A program made the translations under genes and the position numbers. The notes beneath the pieces were generated by a model. That model worked only from the letters and a program-made list of their open reading frames with translations. It made no database searches and was not told the DNA's origin. A stretch of 38,946 bases of DNA from SpSt-77 sp049972045 (GTDB lineage Bacteria > Chloroflexota > Anaerolineae > B4-G1 > DUEL01). Shown here piece after piece: positions 1 to 7,781 of the stretch (position 1 is the stretch's first letter; every line of letters begins with the position of its first letter). The stretch lies in the NCBI GenBank assembly GCA_049972045.1, contig JBMFKS010000020.1, forward strand, positions 1 through 38,946. Direction: 5' to 3'.

Positions 1-1
1 G

Positions 2-316
2 GCAGGGATTCACGTGATTGCCGCCACCCAGAAGCCGACGGCGGCGGTGATCGGGAGTCTGGTGAAGGCGAACTTCCCGGTGCGGCTGGTGGGGAAAGTG
101 ACCAGTCCCGAGGATGCGCGGGTGGCGACGGGGTGGAAGGGGACGGGGGCGGAGCGGTTGCTGGGCCGGGGCGATTTCATTGCGGTGGCGGAGGGGCAGT
201 TGCACCGGTTCCAGGCCGCCTATATCGCGCCCGAAGAGGTGAGCGAGATAGTTAGCAGAATGCACCACGAGGAGTTTACCACGAAGACACAAAGACACGA
301 AGAAACTAAAAATTAA
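2..316 (+). CDS. ftsK: FtsK/SpoIIIE-type DNA translocase, C-terminal fragment
   Basis: This is the 3' end of a gene that starts outside the window. The visible residues include IHVIAATQKP, GSLVKANFPVR and GTGAERLLGRGD. These match the end of the hexameric RecA-like motor domain of FtsK/SpoIIIE, which pumps double-stranded DNA during chromosome segregation or conjugation. After the motor core come about 25 residues resembling the usual linker (AAYIAPEEVSEIVSRM). No winged-helix gamma domain follows. The last 15 or so residues (TTKTQRHEETKN) are read from a dispersed repeat, so the native C-terminus may have been lost. The family call is firm. Whether this is the cell-division FtsK or a shorter relative cannot be decided from the fragment. 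Confidence 0.85.
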   Translation, partial: AGIHVIAATQKPTAAVIGSLVKANFPVRLVGKVTSPEDARVATGWKGTGAERLLGRGDFIAVAEGQLHRFQAAYIAPEEVSEIVSRMHHEEFTTKTQRHEETKN

Positions 317-365
317 CAATTAACAATTTAAAAAATGAAACTTTGTGTCTTCGTGCCTTGGTGGT
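278..365. repeat. Two-armed dispersed repeat, ACCACGAAG family
   Basis: A left arm (278-302, ACCACGAAGACACAAAG...) and a right arm (341-365, ...GCCTTGGTGGT) are inverted with respect to each other. They flank an AT-rich core with two TTAACAATT copies. Each arm is built of imperfect 9-base units such as GACACGAA. A half copy with the same core and right arm lies at 6959-7012. The left arm encodes the tail of the FtsK fragment. Confidence 0.75.
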
Positions 366-390
366 TATAAATGTCTTCATAGGGGGAGAG

Positions 391-855
391 ATGCCAGGGT
401 ATCCGCCGTATGGACCTTATGGGGAGACGACGGCGTACGGGCCTCAGCCCTTGGGCCGAGGGCCCTTCGGGCCGATGCCGGCGCCGACGCTGGAGAGCCG
501 GGTGGCGAAGCGGCTGGGGGTGGTGCTGCTGATCTTCACCGCCGCCTTCGGGTTGACGCTGGCGGTCATCGTCGGGCAGCGGCTGAGCGACCAGGCGATG
601 GCGGTGCTGGCGGGGTCGGTCTGTGGGGTGGCGGCCAGTATCCCGCCCAGTCTGCTCATCATCTGGGTGACGCGGCGCAAGCAGGGGACTTCGCAGGCGT
701 GGGCCGGCCCCTATCCGCCGGTGGTGGTGGTCCAGCCGCCCCCGGCCTATTCGCCGGGGGTGGGGGATGGGGGAAGCCGCTATCTCCCACCGATGGTCGC
801 GCCGATGGGTGCCGTCCCGATCCAGCGGGAGTTCGTGGTGGTGGGGGAGGAGTAG
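391..855 (+). CDS. Small Pro/Gly-rich membrane protein, unknown
   Basis: A 154-residue protein of unknown function. The N-terminus is rich in Pro, Gly and Tyr (MPGYPPYGPYG). Two hydrophobic segments follow (around VVLLIFTAAFGLTLAVIV and MAVLAGSVCGVAASIPPSLLI), then a basic stop-transfer stretch (TRRKQ) and a second Pro-rich region with VVVVQPPP. It therefore looks like a membrane anchor with disordered tails. The start at 391 is preferred because GGGGGAGAG lies just upstream. An earlier in-frame ATG at 343 lies inside the dispersed repeat. The gene is convergent with mgtC, with a 2-base gap. Confidence 0.6.
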   Translation: MPGYPPYGPYGETTAYGPQPLGRGPFGPMPAPTLESRVAKRLGVVLLIFTAAFGLTLAVIVGQRLSDQAMAVLAGSVCGVAASIPPSLLIIWVTRRKQGTSQAWAGPYPPVVVVQPPPAYSPGVGDGGSRYLPPMVAPMGAVPIQREFVVVGEE

Positions 856-857
856 AT

Positions 858-1490
858 TCAGTACCTGACTTCTATGATCTCAGGGTCCTGCAGAAGCGCC
901 TCCACCAATTTCCGGTGGCTTTCCATGCGGCCCGTGGTGCGGAGGGTGATGGCCAGGGTGTCCCCCGATTTGATCTCCCGGTAGTGGTAGACCCGAACGC
1001 TATGCGACTTAAAGGTCTCTAAAAGGGTTTTCCGCCGGGGGGATTGGACGGGCAGGGCGATTTCGTAAGTGACAGTCTCCCGGGTGCGGTCCAGCCAGTT
1101 CTCAAAAGTTGGGAATACCCATAGCACCATCAGAGTGAGCAATGTGGCAATTCCCACCAGGGCGAATTTGCCGGCCCCGATCCCCATCCCCAGCGCGGCG
1201 GCCAGCCAGATGGTTGCCGCCGTGGTTAGGCCGGTGACCCGATGGCCTTCCCGCAGGATGGCGCCGGCGCCCAGAAAGCCGATGCCGGTCACGATGTTGG
1301 CGGCGATGCGCGTGGGGTTGGTCTCCACGCCGATGCCCAGGGAGAAGATGGTGAAGAGGGTGGAGCCGACGGTGATGAGCAGGATGGTGCGAAATCCCGC
1401 GCTCTTATCCCGGAACTCCCGTTCGGCACCGATGACGCCGCCAATCAGCATCGCCAGGACTAATTTCAGGACCTCTTCGGCCAGTTCCAT
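858..1490 (-). CDS. mgtC: MgtC/SapB family membrane protein
   Basis: A 210-residue inner-membrane protein of the MgtC/SapB family, linked in other bacteria to magnesium limitation and F-ATPase modulation. The family signature is clear: GGVIGAEREFRDKSAGFRT near residues 17-35, then GIGFLGAGAILREG and GLTTAATIWLAAALGMGIGAG. About five hydrophobic segments fill the first 130 residues. A soluble C-terminal domain of about 75 residues resembles the ACT-like tail of longer members. It is the last gene of a four-gene minus-strand run and begins 11 bases after the EIIA stop. AGGAG lies 7 bases before the ATG. The transported or sensed ion is not evident. Confidence 0.9.
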   Translation of the reverse strand: MELAEEVLKLVLAMLIGGVIGAEREFRDKSAGFRTILLITVGSTLFTIFSLGIGVETNPTRIAANIVTGIGFLGAGAILREGHRVTGLTTAATIWLAAALGMGIGAGKFALVGIATLLTLMVLWVFPTFENWLDRTRETVTYEIALPVQSPRRKTLLETFKSHSVRVYHYREIKSGDTLAITLRTTGRMESHRKLVEALLQDPEIIEVRY

Positions 1491-1501
1491 ACCTCTGCTC
1501 C

Positions 1502-1939
1502 TTATCTATTCCCCGCCACTGCGATCCTCTCGTGGCCGGTGGAGATGACTCTGTGGATGCCCCCCTGGCCCGACTGCACGGCCCGCGCGGCCAGTTCGGC
1601 GGGCGAGAGCCCCTCATCCCGGACCGCCAGCAGGTCCAGCAACATGGGGAGATTGACGCCCGTCACGCAGGCGATATCTCGTTCGGGCAGATGACGGGCC
1701 ACCACGTTGAAGGGGGTGCCGCCCAGCAGGTCCACCAGGACCAGGGCGGGGCGGTCGCCCGTCTGCTCCAGGACGGCGGTCAGTTTCTCCCGCAGGACAG
1801 CGGGGCTCTCCTCCGGCCAGAGGGCGAGGGGGATGAGGTCGGGCTGAGGCCCCATAATCATCTCCGCCGCCCGGACCAGTGCCTCGCCCAGGTCGCCATG
1901 GGCGACCACTACAATGGGGCAATGCGTGCTGGCATTCAT
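1502..1939 (-). CDS. PTS EIIA component, mannose type
   Basis: A 145-residue single-domain protein with the EIIA-Man fold. The N-terminus VVVAHGDLGEALVRAAEMIMG contains the expected phospho-acceptor His14. LVDLLGGTPFNVVARHL and VTGVNLPMLLDLL are the other family signatures. In classical systems this domain passes phosphate from HPr to EIIB. No HPr, enzyme I, EIIB or EIIC is visible in this window, so a regulatory role or a distant partner must be considered. Its ATG overlaps the stop of the upstream MocA-NagD fusion (ATGA), so the two genes are translationally coupled. DhaM-like EIIA domains are an alternative reading of the same fold. Confidence 0.85.
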   Translation of the reverse strand: MNASTHCPIVVVAHGDLGEALVRAAEMIMGPQPDLIPLALWPEESPAVLREKLTAVLEQTGDRPALVLVDLLGGTPFNVVARHLPERDIACVTGVNLPMLLDLLAVRDEGLSPAELAARAVQSGQGGIHRVISTGHERIAVAGNR

Positions 1940-3363
1940 CGCGACTGGGAGCCGTTGTCCTCCTGCGCCGCTCTCCACAGGCGGGCCAGTTCGCCGATGT
2001 CGGCGCAGACCAGGTCGGGCCGCACCGGGGAGCGGGCCAGGTCCTCCGGCGTGCTGATACCGGAGAGGACGAGAATAGTCCGCAGGCCGGCCCGCCGCCC
2101 GCCGAGGATGTCCGTATCCAGCCGGTCGCCCAGGGCGGCCGTCGTCTCCGGCGTCGCCCCTAAGCGGGCCATCGCGGCCCGGTAGAGCCACGGCTCCGGC
2201 TTGCCGATGACCACCGGCTTCACCCCCGTCGTCAACTCCAGGACGGCCAGATTGGTCCCGTTGCCCGGTACCAGTCCCTCGGGAGTCGGATAAGTGATGT
2301 CCGGATTGGTGCCGATGAATCCGGCGCCCCGTTGAATCAGCAGCGCCGCCTTCGCCATTTTCTGCCAGTGGAGGTCAGGGTCCCAGCCCACCACCACGTA
2401 CCGGGCGTCCTCTTCGGCCAGAATGAATCCCTTCTCCGTCAGCGCGTGCCGGACGCCGCTCCCACCGATGGCGTAGACGGGAGTCCCCGGCGGTGCCAGG
2501 GAGGCCAGATAGTCCGCGGTTGCCTGGGCGGAGGTCAGAATGGCCTCCAGGGGGACCTCCACCCCGAAGCGGGCCAGTTTCTCCGGGTACTCGTCGGGGC
2601 GCTTGCTGGCGTTGTTGGTTGCCAGGACGAAGCGAATATCCAGCGCCCGCAGGGTGGCGAAGAAGTCGGTCAGGCCCGGCATAGGTTGGTCGCCCCGCCA
2701 GAGGACGCCGTCCATATCCACAATGAGGTGACGGATGGCGGTCAGGAGGAGCCGGGCGGGGGGAGGGACTCCGTACTGTGCCCGCAGCCGCTCGTATTCC
2801 TCCGGCATGTCCACATCTACCAGGAGGTCGGGGTCATCCACTTCCACCGTCTCCACCCGGTCAGGGTGGCGGAGGATGAGCGCGCGCCCGCCCTGGTCCC
2901 CCGTCACCCCGGCCAGTTCAGGGAAAAGGGGACGGGCGAAGAGAGTGGGGGAGGCGCGCCGGCCCTGGGAGACGGGGCAGACGATGGGCGCGCCCGTTTC
3001 CTGAAACCGGGCGACCAGGCGGCGCAGGAGGTCAGGGGTGATGAGAGGCTGGTCGCATTGGAGGAAGATGGCGGCATCGGTGTCGGGGGGGAGGGCGCCG
3101 AGGCCGGTCTGGACGGAGGTGCTGAGCCCCTCGCTCCAGCGCCAGTTGGTGGCGATGCGGACGGCGCGACCGGCCAGGGCAGCCTGGACCTCTTCGGCGG
3201 CGTGTCCCAGGACCACGACGACGGGGGAGAGTCCCGCTGCCAGCGCGGCGTCGGCGACGTGGGCGACCAGGGGGATGCCGTTCCAGTCCAGCAGTTGCTT
3301 GGGCTGGCCGAAGCGGGTGGAGCCGCCAGCGGCCAGGACAACCCCGGCGACGTTCATTCCCAT
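1936..3363 (-). CDS. MocA-like nucleotidyltransferase fused to NagD-like HAD phosphatase
   Basis: A 475-residue two-domain protein. Residues 1-205 are a MobA/MocA-type NTP transferase, with LAAGGSTRFG at 10-19, K22 and the metal-binding CDQP at 103-106. They resemble the molybdopterin cytidylyltransferase MocA (YgfJ). Residues about 209-475 are a HAD subfamily IIA phosphatase of the NagD/4-nitrophenylphosphatase type. This half shows DMDGVLWRG at 216-224, the motif II ATNN, the lysine of GKPEPW and GDRLDTDI. A 10-base overlap links it to yqeC upstream, and an ATGA overlap links it to the EIIA gene downstream. The yqeC neighbour supports a role in molybdenum cofactor modification. The phosphatase substrate is unknown. 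No frameshift separates the halves, so the fusion is real in this sequence. Confidence 0.87.
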   Translation of the reverse strand: MGMNVAGVVLAAGGSTRFGQPKQLLDWNGIPLVAHVADAALAAGLSPVVVVLGHAAEEVQAALAGRAVRIATNWRWSEGLSTSVQTGLGALPPDTDAAIFLQCDQPLITPDLLRRLVARFQETGAPIVCPVSQGRRASPTLFARPLFPELAGVTGDQGGRALILRHPDRVETVEVDDPDLLVDVDMPEEYERLRAQYGVPPPARLLLTAIRHLIVDMDGVLWRGDQPMPGLTDFFATLRALDIRFVLATNNASKRPDEYPEKLARFGVEVPLEAILTSAQATADYLASLAPPGTPVYAIGGSGVRHALTEKGFILAEEDARYVVVGWDPDLHWQKMAKAALLIQRGAGFIGTNPDITYPTPEGLVPGNGTNLAVLELTTGVKPVVIGKPEPWLYRAAMARLGATPETTAALGDRLDTDILGGRRAGLRTILVLSGISTPEDLARSPVRPDLVCADIGELARLWRAAQEDNGSQSR

Positions 3364-4142
3364 ACCTCCAGGACGGGGTCCGGCGCGCGCAGATTGGCCA
3401 GGACGACGCGGCGGATGCGCCGGCCCAGCAGCAACTGGCGGGCGATGGCGGCCGCTTCGGGCCGGGGGTCCGGTTCCGGCTGGGTGAGCAAGGCGACGAC
3501 GGCCGCTCGGGGCGGGATGGCTCTGAGCCCCCCGCCGGCGTGTCCCAGCAGCCCGGCAACCATATCCGGCGTGATGGGGACGCCCAGGGGGACCCGCAAC
3601 AGGGCGGCGGCCCGTTCGGCCCGGTGGACGGTCCCGTCGTCCAGGGGGCGGCCCAGCGCGGCCAGACTCCCCACAACCACTACCCGTCGGGCACCAGATG
3701 GGATGACCGGCTCGTGGTCGGCGGGCGCTTTCAGCGCCCGGCCCTTCGCTCCGTCCGCCTCCACCAGCCAGGTGACGCCGGGCAGCCGCCGGGCCAGGTC
3801 AGTGACCACTTCTGGCTTCAGCCCGTTCAATTTGCGCGCGGTGGCCGGATAGGGGCAGTGCGCGGCCATCTGGGGATCTCCCTCCTCCCCCAGTTCAGCG
3901 GCCAGGATGAGGGCGGACCATCTCGTCAGCACCAGCGCGACCTGCGCCGGGTCCGGGTACGGGTTCAACAGCAGGGGGGCCCGGCGGGGCTTGAAAATGT
4001 GGGTGGTGGTGGCGAAGATCACCCGCTCCTTCCGGGCGGCGAGGGAACGGAGCAGATGCCAGATGGTCGTCGTCTTGCCTCCGGCTCCGACGAAGGCGAC
4101 CAGGTCTCCGGGTTGGATGTTCAGGGCAGCAGACAGGTCCAT
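3354..4142 (-). CDS. yqeC: YqeC-like selenium-dependent Mo-hydroxylase accessory protein
   Basis: A 262-residue protein of the YqeC family, associated with maturation of selenium-dependent molybdenum hydroxylases. Residues 18-26 (VGAGGKTTT) form a P-loop-like motif. FATTTHIF, WLVEADGAKGRALKAPADHEPVIP and DGTVHRAE are family signatures. Length is normal. It is the first gene of the minus-strand operon with the MocA-NagD fusion, EIIA and MgtC. Adjacency to a MocA-like enzyme is typical of this system. The biochemical activity of YqeC is not settled, and no hydroxylase subunit or selD is in view. A MITE-like element ends about 8 bases upstream of the start codon, so any native promoter was probably displaced or lies within the element. 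Confidence 0.85.
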   Translation of the reverse strand: MDLSAALNIQPGDLVAFVGAGGKTTTIWHLLRSLAARKERVIFATTTHIFKPRRAPLLLNPYPDPAQVALVLTRWSALILAAELGEEGDPQMAAHCPYPATARKLNGLKPEVVTDLARRLPGVTWLVEADGAKGRALKAPADHEPVIPSGARRVVVVGSLAALGRPLDDGTVHRAERAAALLRVPLGVPITPDMVAGLLGHAGGGLRAIPPRAAVVALLTQPEPDPRPEAAAIARQLLLGRRIRRVVLANLRAPDPVLEVWE

Positions 4143-4149
4143 AGGAATA

Positions 4150-4265
4150 GTGGTCAGTCAAGTTTGTACTTATGGGTCCGAATTGCCGACGCGGCGTAGG
4201 GCAACTGCGAGCAGTTGCCCTACTGGAGGGCGCAAAGACCCACAAAAGTGCTGTTGACAAACCAA
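4150..4265. mobile_element. MITE-like element, copy 1
   Basis: A 116-bp element with imperfect terminal inverted repeats of about 28 bases. Both ends read TGGTYNGTCAA inward, followed by ACTT and GGGTC. It is flanked by TA on each side (4148-4149 and 4266-4267). A second copy in the opposite orientation lies at 17909-18046. The two share the end sequences, the internal stretch CCGAATTGCCGACGCGGC and a central GTAGGGCAACTG palindrome. No open frame is carried. TA flanks suggest mobilisation by an IS630/Tc1-type transposase, which is an inference. Confidence 0.7.
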
Positions 4266-4290
4266 TAGGAAAATGGGACGCGGACGACAC

Positions 4291-4320
4291 TGGTCCGTCG
4301 TCTGTCGTCCGTCGTCTATT
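4291..4320. repeat. GTCCGTCGTC simple dispersed repeat
   Basis: A 30-base run built from GTCCGTCGTC and CTGTCGTCC units, followed by TATT. The same units occur at 38011-38063. It lies in the 218-base space between yqeC and the GH38-like gene, next to the MITE. Nothing else is recognised in that space. Confidence 0.6.
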
Positions 4321-4360
4321 GTAGCAGAAGTTGGCGGGGACGCAACGGGGGAAGGAGAGG

Positions 4361-6958
4361 TCAAATCTCTCCTGTCCGGATGCCCCAGGGGGGCAGGGGG
4401 ATGCGGCCAGGCGGGAGCGGGGCGCCGTCGGGCCGAAGGCGCAGGTCTACCGGGACCCATTCCCCGGCCCACGGGGTGCTGATCGCCGCAGTGGTCTCCT
4501 GCCCGGACGCGTTCCACAGGCGGAGATAGGCCCGGCCCCGGTGGACGAAGATGGCCGTCGCCAGAACCGACTCGGGCTCCACGTTCAGGAACGACCGGGG
4601 GGCCAACGGGCGGCCCGCTGAACCCCGCCGCGGCTGACATAGGCAGGGCAGATGGAAATCCAGGGCCGCGCGGGGCAAGATGAATCCTGCCCCAGGGGGT
4701 GCATAAGGCAGGACGGCGTATTCGTAGACCTGCCGCCCCCGTAGCGCCGTGTAGCGGGAGCGCCCCCGGGTGACCGAGTTGTCGCTGGCGTATATCCACT
4801 CCCGGGGTCCCCAGGCCAGCACGTTCCGCAACACCCCCTCTCGGCGGTCCAGGTGATAGCCGGGCGTCCCCCGGTGGAAAAAGGCCACCCCTGCGCCGTC
4901 CCTGTCCTCCAGCCCGACTCCGTGCAGGCCAACGATGTTCTCCCGGCCCGTCGGGGTCACCAGAAACGGCGAGTCACACCAGGCCCGGCTCAGCGGAGTC
5001 GCAAACGCCAGGCCCAGTTTCTTCTCGTCCTGAACCGACATCGCCCGTTCGGGCCGGTCGTCCTCCATTTGCGGGCCCAGGTACACCCCCTCACCGAAAT
5101 CCAGCACCACGCGCCCGTCTATGCGGGGCAGGGCCCGGTAGAGGGTGACGGTCTGACAGAGGGGGATACCGGCGATCTCCCCCTCTATCCGGTAGCGACA
5201 GTAGACCGGGCCCTCCTCGGCCACCGCCACCCGTCGGACGGAAGTGCGGGAGTCGTACCCGATTCCGTCCCGCCAGACGGTCAGGTATCCCCCGGCAGTG
5301 ATCCGCGGCTGATCGTCCACCTCCAGGCTCAGAGTGCCATCGGGGTGGACGGTCGCCGTATACTGGAAGTTTGGGGGACCGGTCTCTCCTGCCGGTGTCC
5401 GACCGTACACCCGCTCCAGGCAGCGATACCCCAGAGCGGGCAGGTCCACCACCAGCCCCACCGTCAGCGCGCCACCGCGGGAAGCGACCACCTGCGCTGG
5501 AATCTCCCGCTCGCCGTCGTGGAAGACGACCGCGTGGGCATCCAGAGAGGTCCCCGGAACCGTCACCTCCACGTACTCCCGCCGGGGCCAGGGGGACGGG
5601 TTGAAGACCAGAACATCACCTCCGGCCCCTTCGGCCAGCCAGGCGAGTGCGGCCCGGCTCACCTCGTCAGCGGCCCGCCGGGCCCGTTCGGCGTACTCCA
5701 CCCCGACGTCGGCCATAGAGCGGCCGTGTCGCCGGCAGTGCCAGGGCCCGCAGACGTGCAGGTCGTGGTGCTGGGCCAGACAGAGGTCCCGCCAGGCCTG
5801 CGCCAGTCTCTCCTCCTGGCTCTCCCAACCCAGCAGAAAGGCCACCGCGTCCAGTCGCTCCGCCGTTAGCAGAGCGCTCTCCGCCGCCACCCGTGCCCGG
5901 ATCAGTTCCTCCGCCTGCAGGCCCCACGGCAGAGTGCTGGGAATGGCGTCCGGCGCATATGCCACCGTCGGGCCCTCTTCTCCCACCAAGCCGAAGTACT
6001 CCCCCAGGGTGACGAAGCGGACGTTGGGGGTGGCCGCCAGCGCCGGGGCGTGGGGCAGGGGGGCGTCGGGCAGGTTCACGTCCTTCAGGTCGGTGACCAG
6101 GGGATGGGCAACCCCCCGCTCCCGGGCGGCCCGCTCAAAGGGCGCCAGGCTTTCCGGTTCCCAGTCCGCCCGCTCTCCGGCAGCCAGGGCCATATGGGGT
6201 AGGCCCGGATGGTCGGCCCGCAGGCGGTCGTAGCGCTGGAAGGTGTAGCGGGGGACGGTGGGGATGGCGCTCCCGTCGGGCCCTTGCCAGCGGACGACGG
6301 CGGCGTCGCAGGCGGGGTCGGTGCCGAAGGCCGCCCACTGGGTGCGCAAGACCGCGCCCCGAAAGCCGAACCCCCGCAGAATCTGGGGCAACTGGGGGAA
6401 ATAGGCGGGCTCCTGGGAGTAGAAGACGGTCACCTCGGCCCCCAGCGCCCGCCGGATGGCTTCCAGGCCGTAGAAGAGTTGGCGGATGAACGACTCCCCA
6501 CTGACAGACGGGGCCAGCGGCTGGCCGTAGGTTCCGTTCACGACCTCCAGCCGTCCTCGTCGGAGCACCTCCTGCATCTGCCGGACCGCCTCCGGCGCCC
6601 GGTCCGCCATATCCTCATAGGTCCGGCCGTCCAGGTCCAGCGTGACCCGGAAGCGGTCGTCCCGCAGGGCCCGCTCCAGGGCCGGTTGCAGGCAGAGGGG
6701 CCAGTTGTAGAGGTACCAGAGGCCGCCGTCGGGCAGGGCCAGCCAGTCCCAGAAGACCACCCCGCCGTGGTAGCCGTCCACGATGTACAGCGGTCCGGCA
6801 GGAGCCGGGAAGGTCGGCGGCGCGGCGGCCTGGCGGCGGTCCTCCCGTGCCTGTTGCCTGCGCAGAAGCGCTACCGCCAGACGGACGAAGGTCCGCAGGA
6901 GAACCGGCGGGACGCGGGGAGAGGTCAGAATCGTCAGGGCCAGGTGGGGGATGTCCAT
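4361..6958 (-). CDS. GH38-like (alpha-mannosidase-related) protein, divergent active site
   Basis: An 865-residue protein related to glycoside hydrolase family 38. Evidence is the SGESFIRQLFYG segment at 153-164, FYSQEPAYFPQLPQILRGFGF near 179-200, the AQHHD motif near 395-399 and long beta-rich C-terminal domains. The expected Zn-binding H-x-D is replaced by HGG at 64-66. The nucleophilic Asp six residues before SGES is also not found. The protein may therefore be inactive as a classical mannosidase or use another mechanism. The ATG at 6958 is chosen because the upstream alternative is a TTG inside repeat DNA. No Shine-Dalgarno site is visible. It closes the sugar-acid cluster, immediately after the truncated transporter. 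Confidence 0.75.
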   Translation of the reverse strand: MDIPHLALTILTSPRVPPVLLRTFVRLAVALLRRQQAREDRRQAAAPPTFPAPAGPLYIVDGYHGGVVFWDWLALPDGGLWYLYNWPLCLQPALERALRDDRFRVTLDLDGRTYEDMADRAPEAVRQMQEVLRRGRLEVVNGTYGQPLAPSVSGESFIRQLFYGLEAIRRALGAEVTVFYSQEPAYFPQLPQILRGFGFRGAVLRTQWAAFGTDPACDAAVVRWQGPDGSAIPTVPRYTFQRYDRLRADHPGLPHMALAAGERADWEPESLAPFERAARERGVAHPLVTDLKDVNLPDAPLPHAPALAATPNVRFVTLGEYFGLVGEEGPTVAYAPDAIPSTLPWGLQAEELIRARVAAESALLTAERLDAVAFLLGWESQEERLAQAWRDLCLAQHHDLHVCGPWHCRRHGRSMADVGVEYAERARRAADEVSRAALAWLAEGAGGDVLVFNPSPWPRREYVEVTVPGTSLDAHAVVFHDGEREIPAQVVASRGGALTVGLVVDLPALGYRCLERVYGRTPAGETGPPNFQYTATVHPDGTLSLEVDDQPRITAGGYLTVWRDGIGYDSRTSVRRVAVAEEGPVYCRYRIEGEIAGIPLCQTVTLYRALPRIDGRVVLDFGEGVYLGPQMEDDRPERAMSVQDEKKLGLAFATPLSRAWCDSPFLVTPTGRENIVGLHGVGLEDRDGAGVAFFHRGTPGYHLDRREGVLRNVLAWGPREWIYASDNSVTRGRSRYTALRGRQVYEYAVLPYAPPGAGFILPRAALDFHLPCLCQPRRGSAGRPLAPRSFLNVEPESVLATAIFVHRGRAYLRLWNASGQETTAAISTPWAGEWVPVDLRLRPDGAPLPPGRIPLPPWGIRTGEI

Positions 6959-7012
6959 AATGAACAATTAAAAAATTAACAAATAACTTCGTGTCTTCGT
7001 GTCTTGGTGGTT
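6959..7012. repeat. Half copy of the ACCACGAAG repeat
   Basis: An AT-rich core (AATTAAAAAATTAAC) is followed by the right arm CTTCGTGTCTTCGTGTCTTG and GTGG. It matches the second half of the element at 278-365. It lies at the junction of the truncated MFS gene and the GH38-like gene and encodes the last 15 or so residues of the former. Confidence 0.7.
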
Positions 7013-7717
7013 TATCCTTAACGTGCGCAGGAACGCCGCGCCCTCAGCGGGCGTCAGCGGCGGTTCGTCAATGATGAAGCAGAAGCCCCTTCCGCCCAGC
7101 GCGCGGAGGATGGTGGCGGGCTTCTCCCGGAGCGGCTCCTCCCGGACCAGCATCAAGGTGAGCAACAGAGTCGCCAGCAGGGCCGCGCCGGTGGCGAAGA
7201 CCGCCCACCCCAGGTGCCCTTTGCCGACCAATTGGGCAATGGTGAAGCCGACCAGGATGATGGGAATGAGTTCAAAGGCCGCCTTGACGGCCGAGGACCG
7301 CCCCCGTTGCTCCTCCGGCACCAGGTCCGGGATGAGCCCCTGCAGCGGGCCGTGGGAGACGTTGGCCGAAAACTGGATGAGCAGGGTGGCGACCAGAAGG
7401 ATCTCGAAGTTCCCCGAAAGGGCGATGGCGACCAGGAAGACCAGGTCCAACAGGGTACCGACGAAGAGGAAAGGCCGCCGTCGCCCGAAGCGGGACGGGC
7501 ATCGGTCGCTCAGGAGACCGGCGGCAGGCTGTACCAGCATGGCGATGACCAGCCCGGCCGTGCTGATGAAGCCCAGGGCAGTATTCCGGGTGGCCTCCGG
7601 GACGAAGAGCGCGACCAGGTAGGGCGTGAAGACGGACCCCACGGCAGTGTTGCGGATGTTCAGGCCCAGCCAGAACAGGTTGATGCCGATATGGTCGTAC
7701 CAGCGCATGGGTTTCAT
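6968..7717 (-). pseudogene. Truncated MFS transporter with foreign C-terminal tail
   Basis: A 249-residue frame. It begins as a major facilitator: six hydrophobic segments, the MFS motif-A-like GLLSDRCPSRFGRRRP, and LVPEEQRGRSSAVKAAFE after the fourth helix. Full members have about 12 helices and 400-450 residues. After about residue 205 the sequence switches to GFCFIIDEPPLTPAEGAAFL, which is not membrane-like, and then to repeat-encoded residues (HQDTKTRSYLLIF). The second half has evidently been deleted and replaced. GGAGGGG precedes the ATG at 7717. The position in the cluster suggests the ancestor imported a sugar or sugar acid. A functional half-size transporter is possible but less likely. 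Confidence 0.7.
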
Positions 7718-7781
7718 AGCCCCTCCATAAGACGGTACGTACCGCAGAAGCACAAGGACGAGGGTGCAGGGTGCAGGATGC

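Noticed and set aside
2332..3852. A 506-codon plus-strand open frame opposite the MocA-NagD and yqeC genes
   Set aside because: Shadow of two genes with catalytic motifs in overlapping operon order.
4143..4360. A small gene in the space upstream of yqeC
   Set aside because: Its content is fully explained by the MITE-like element and the GTCCGTCGTC repeat.
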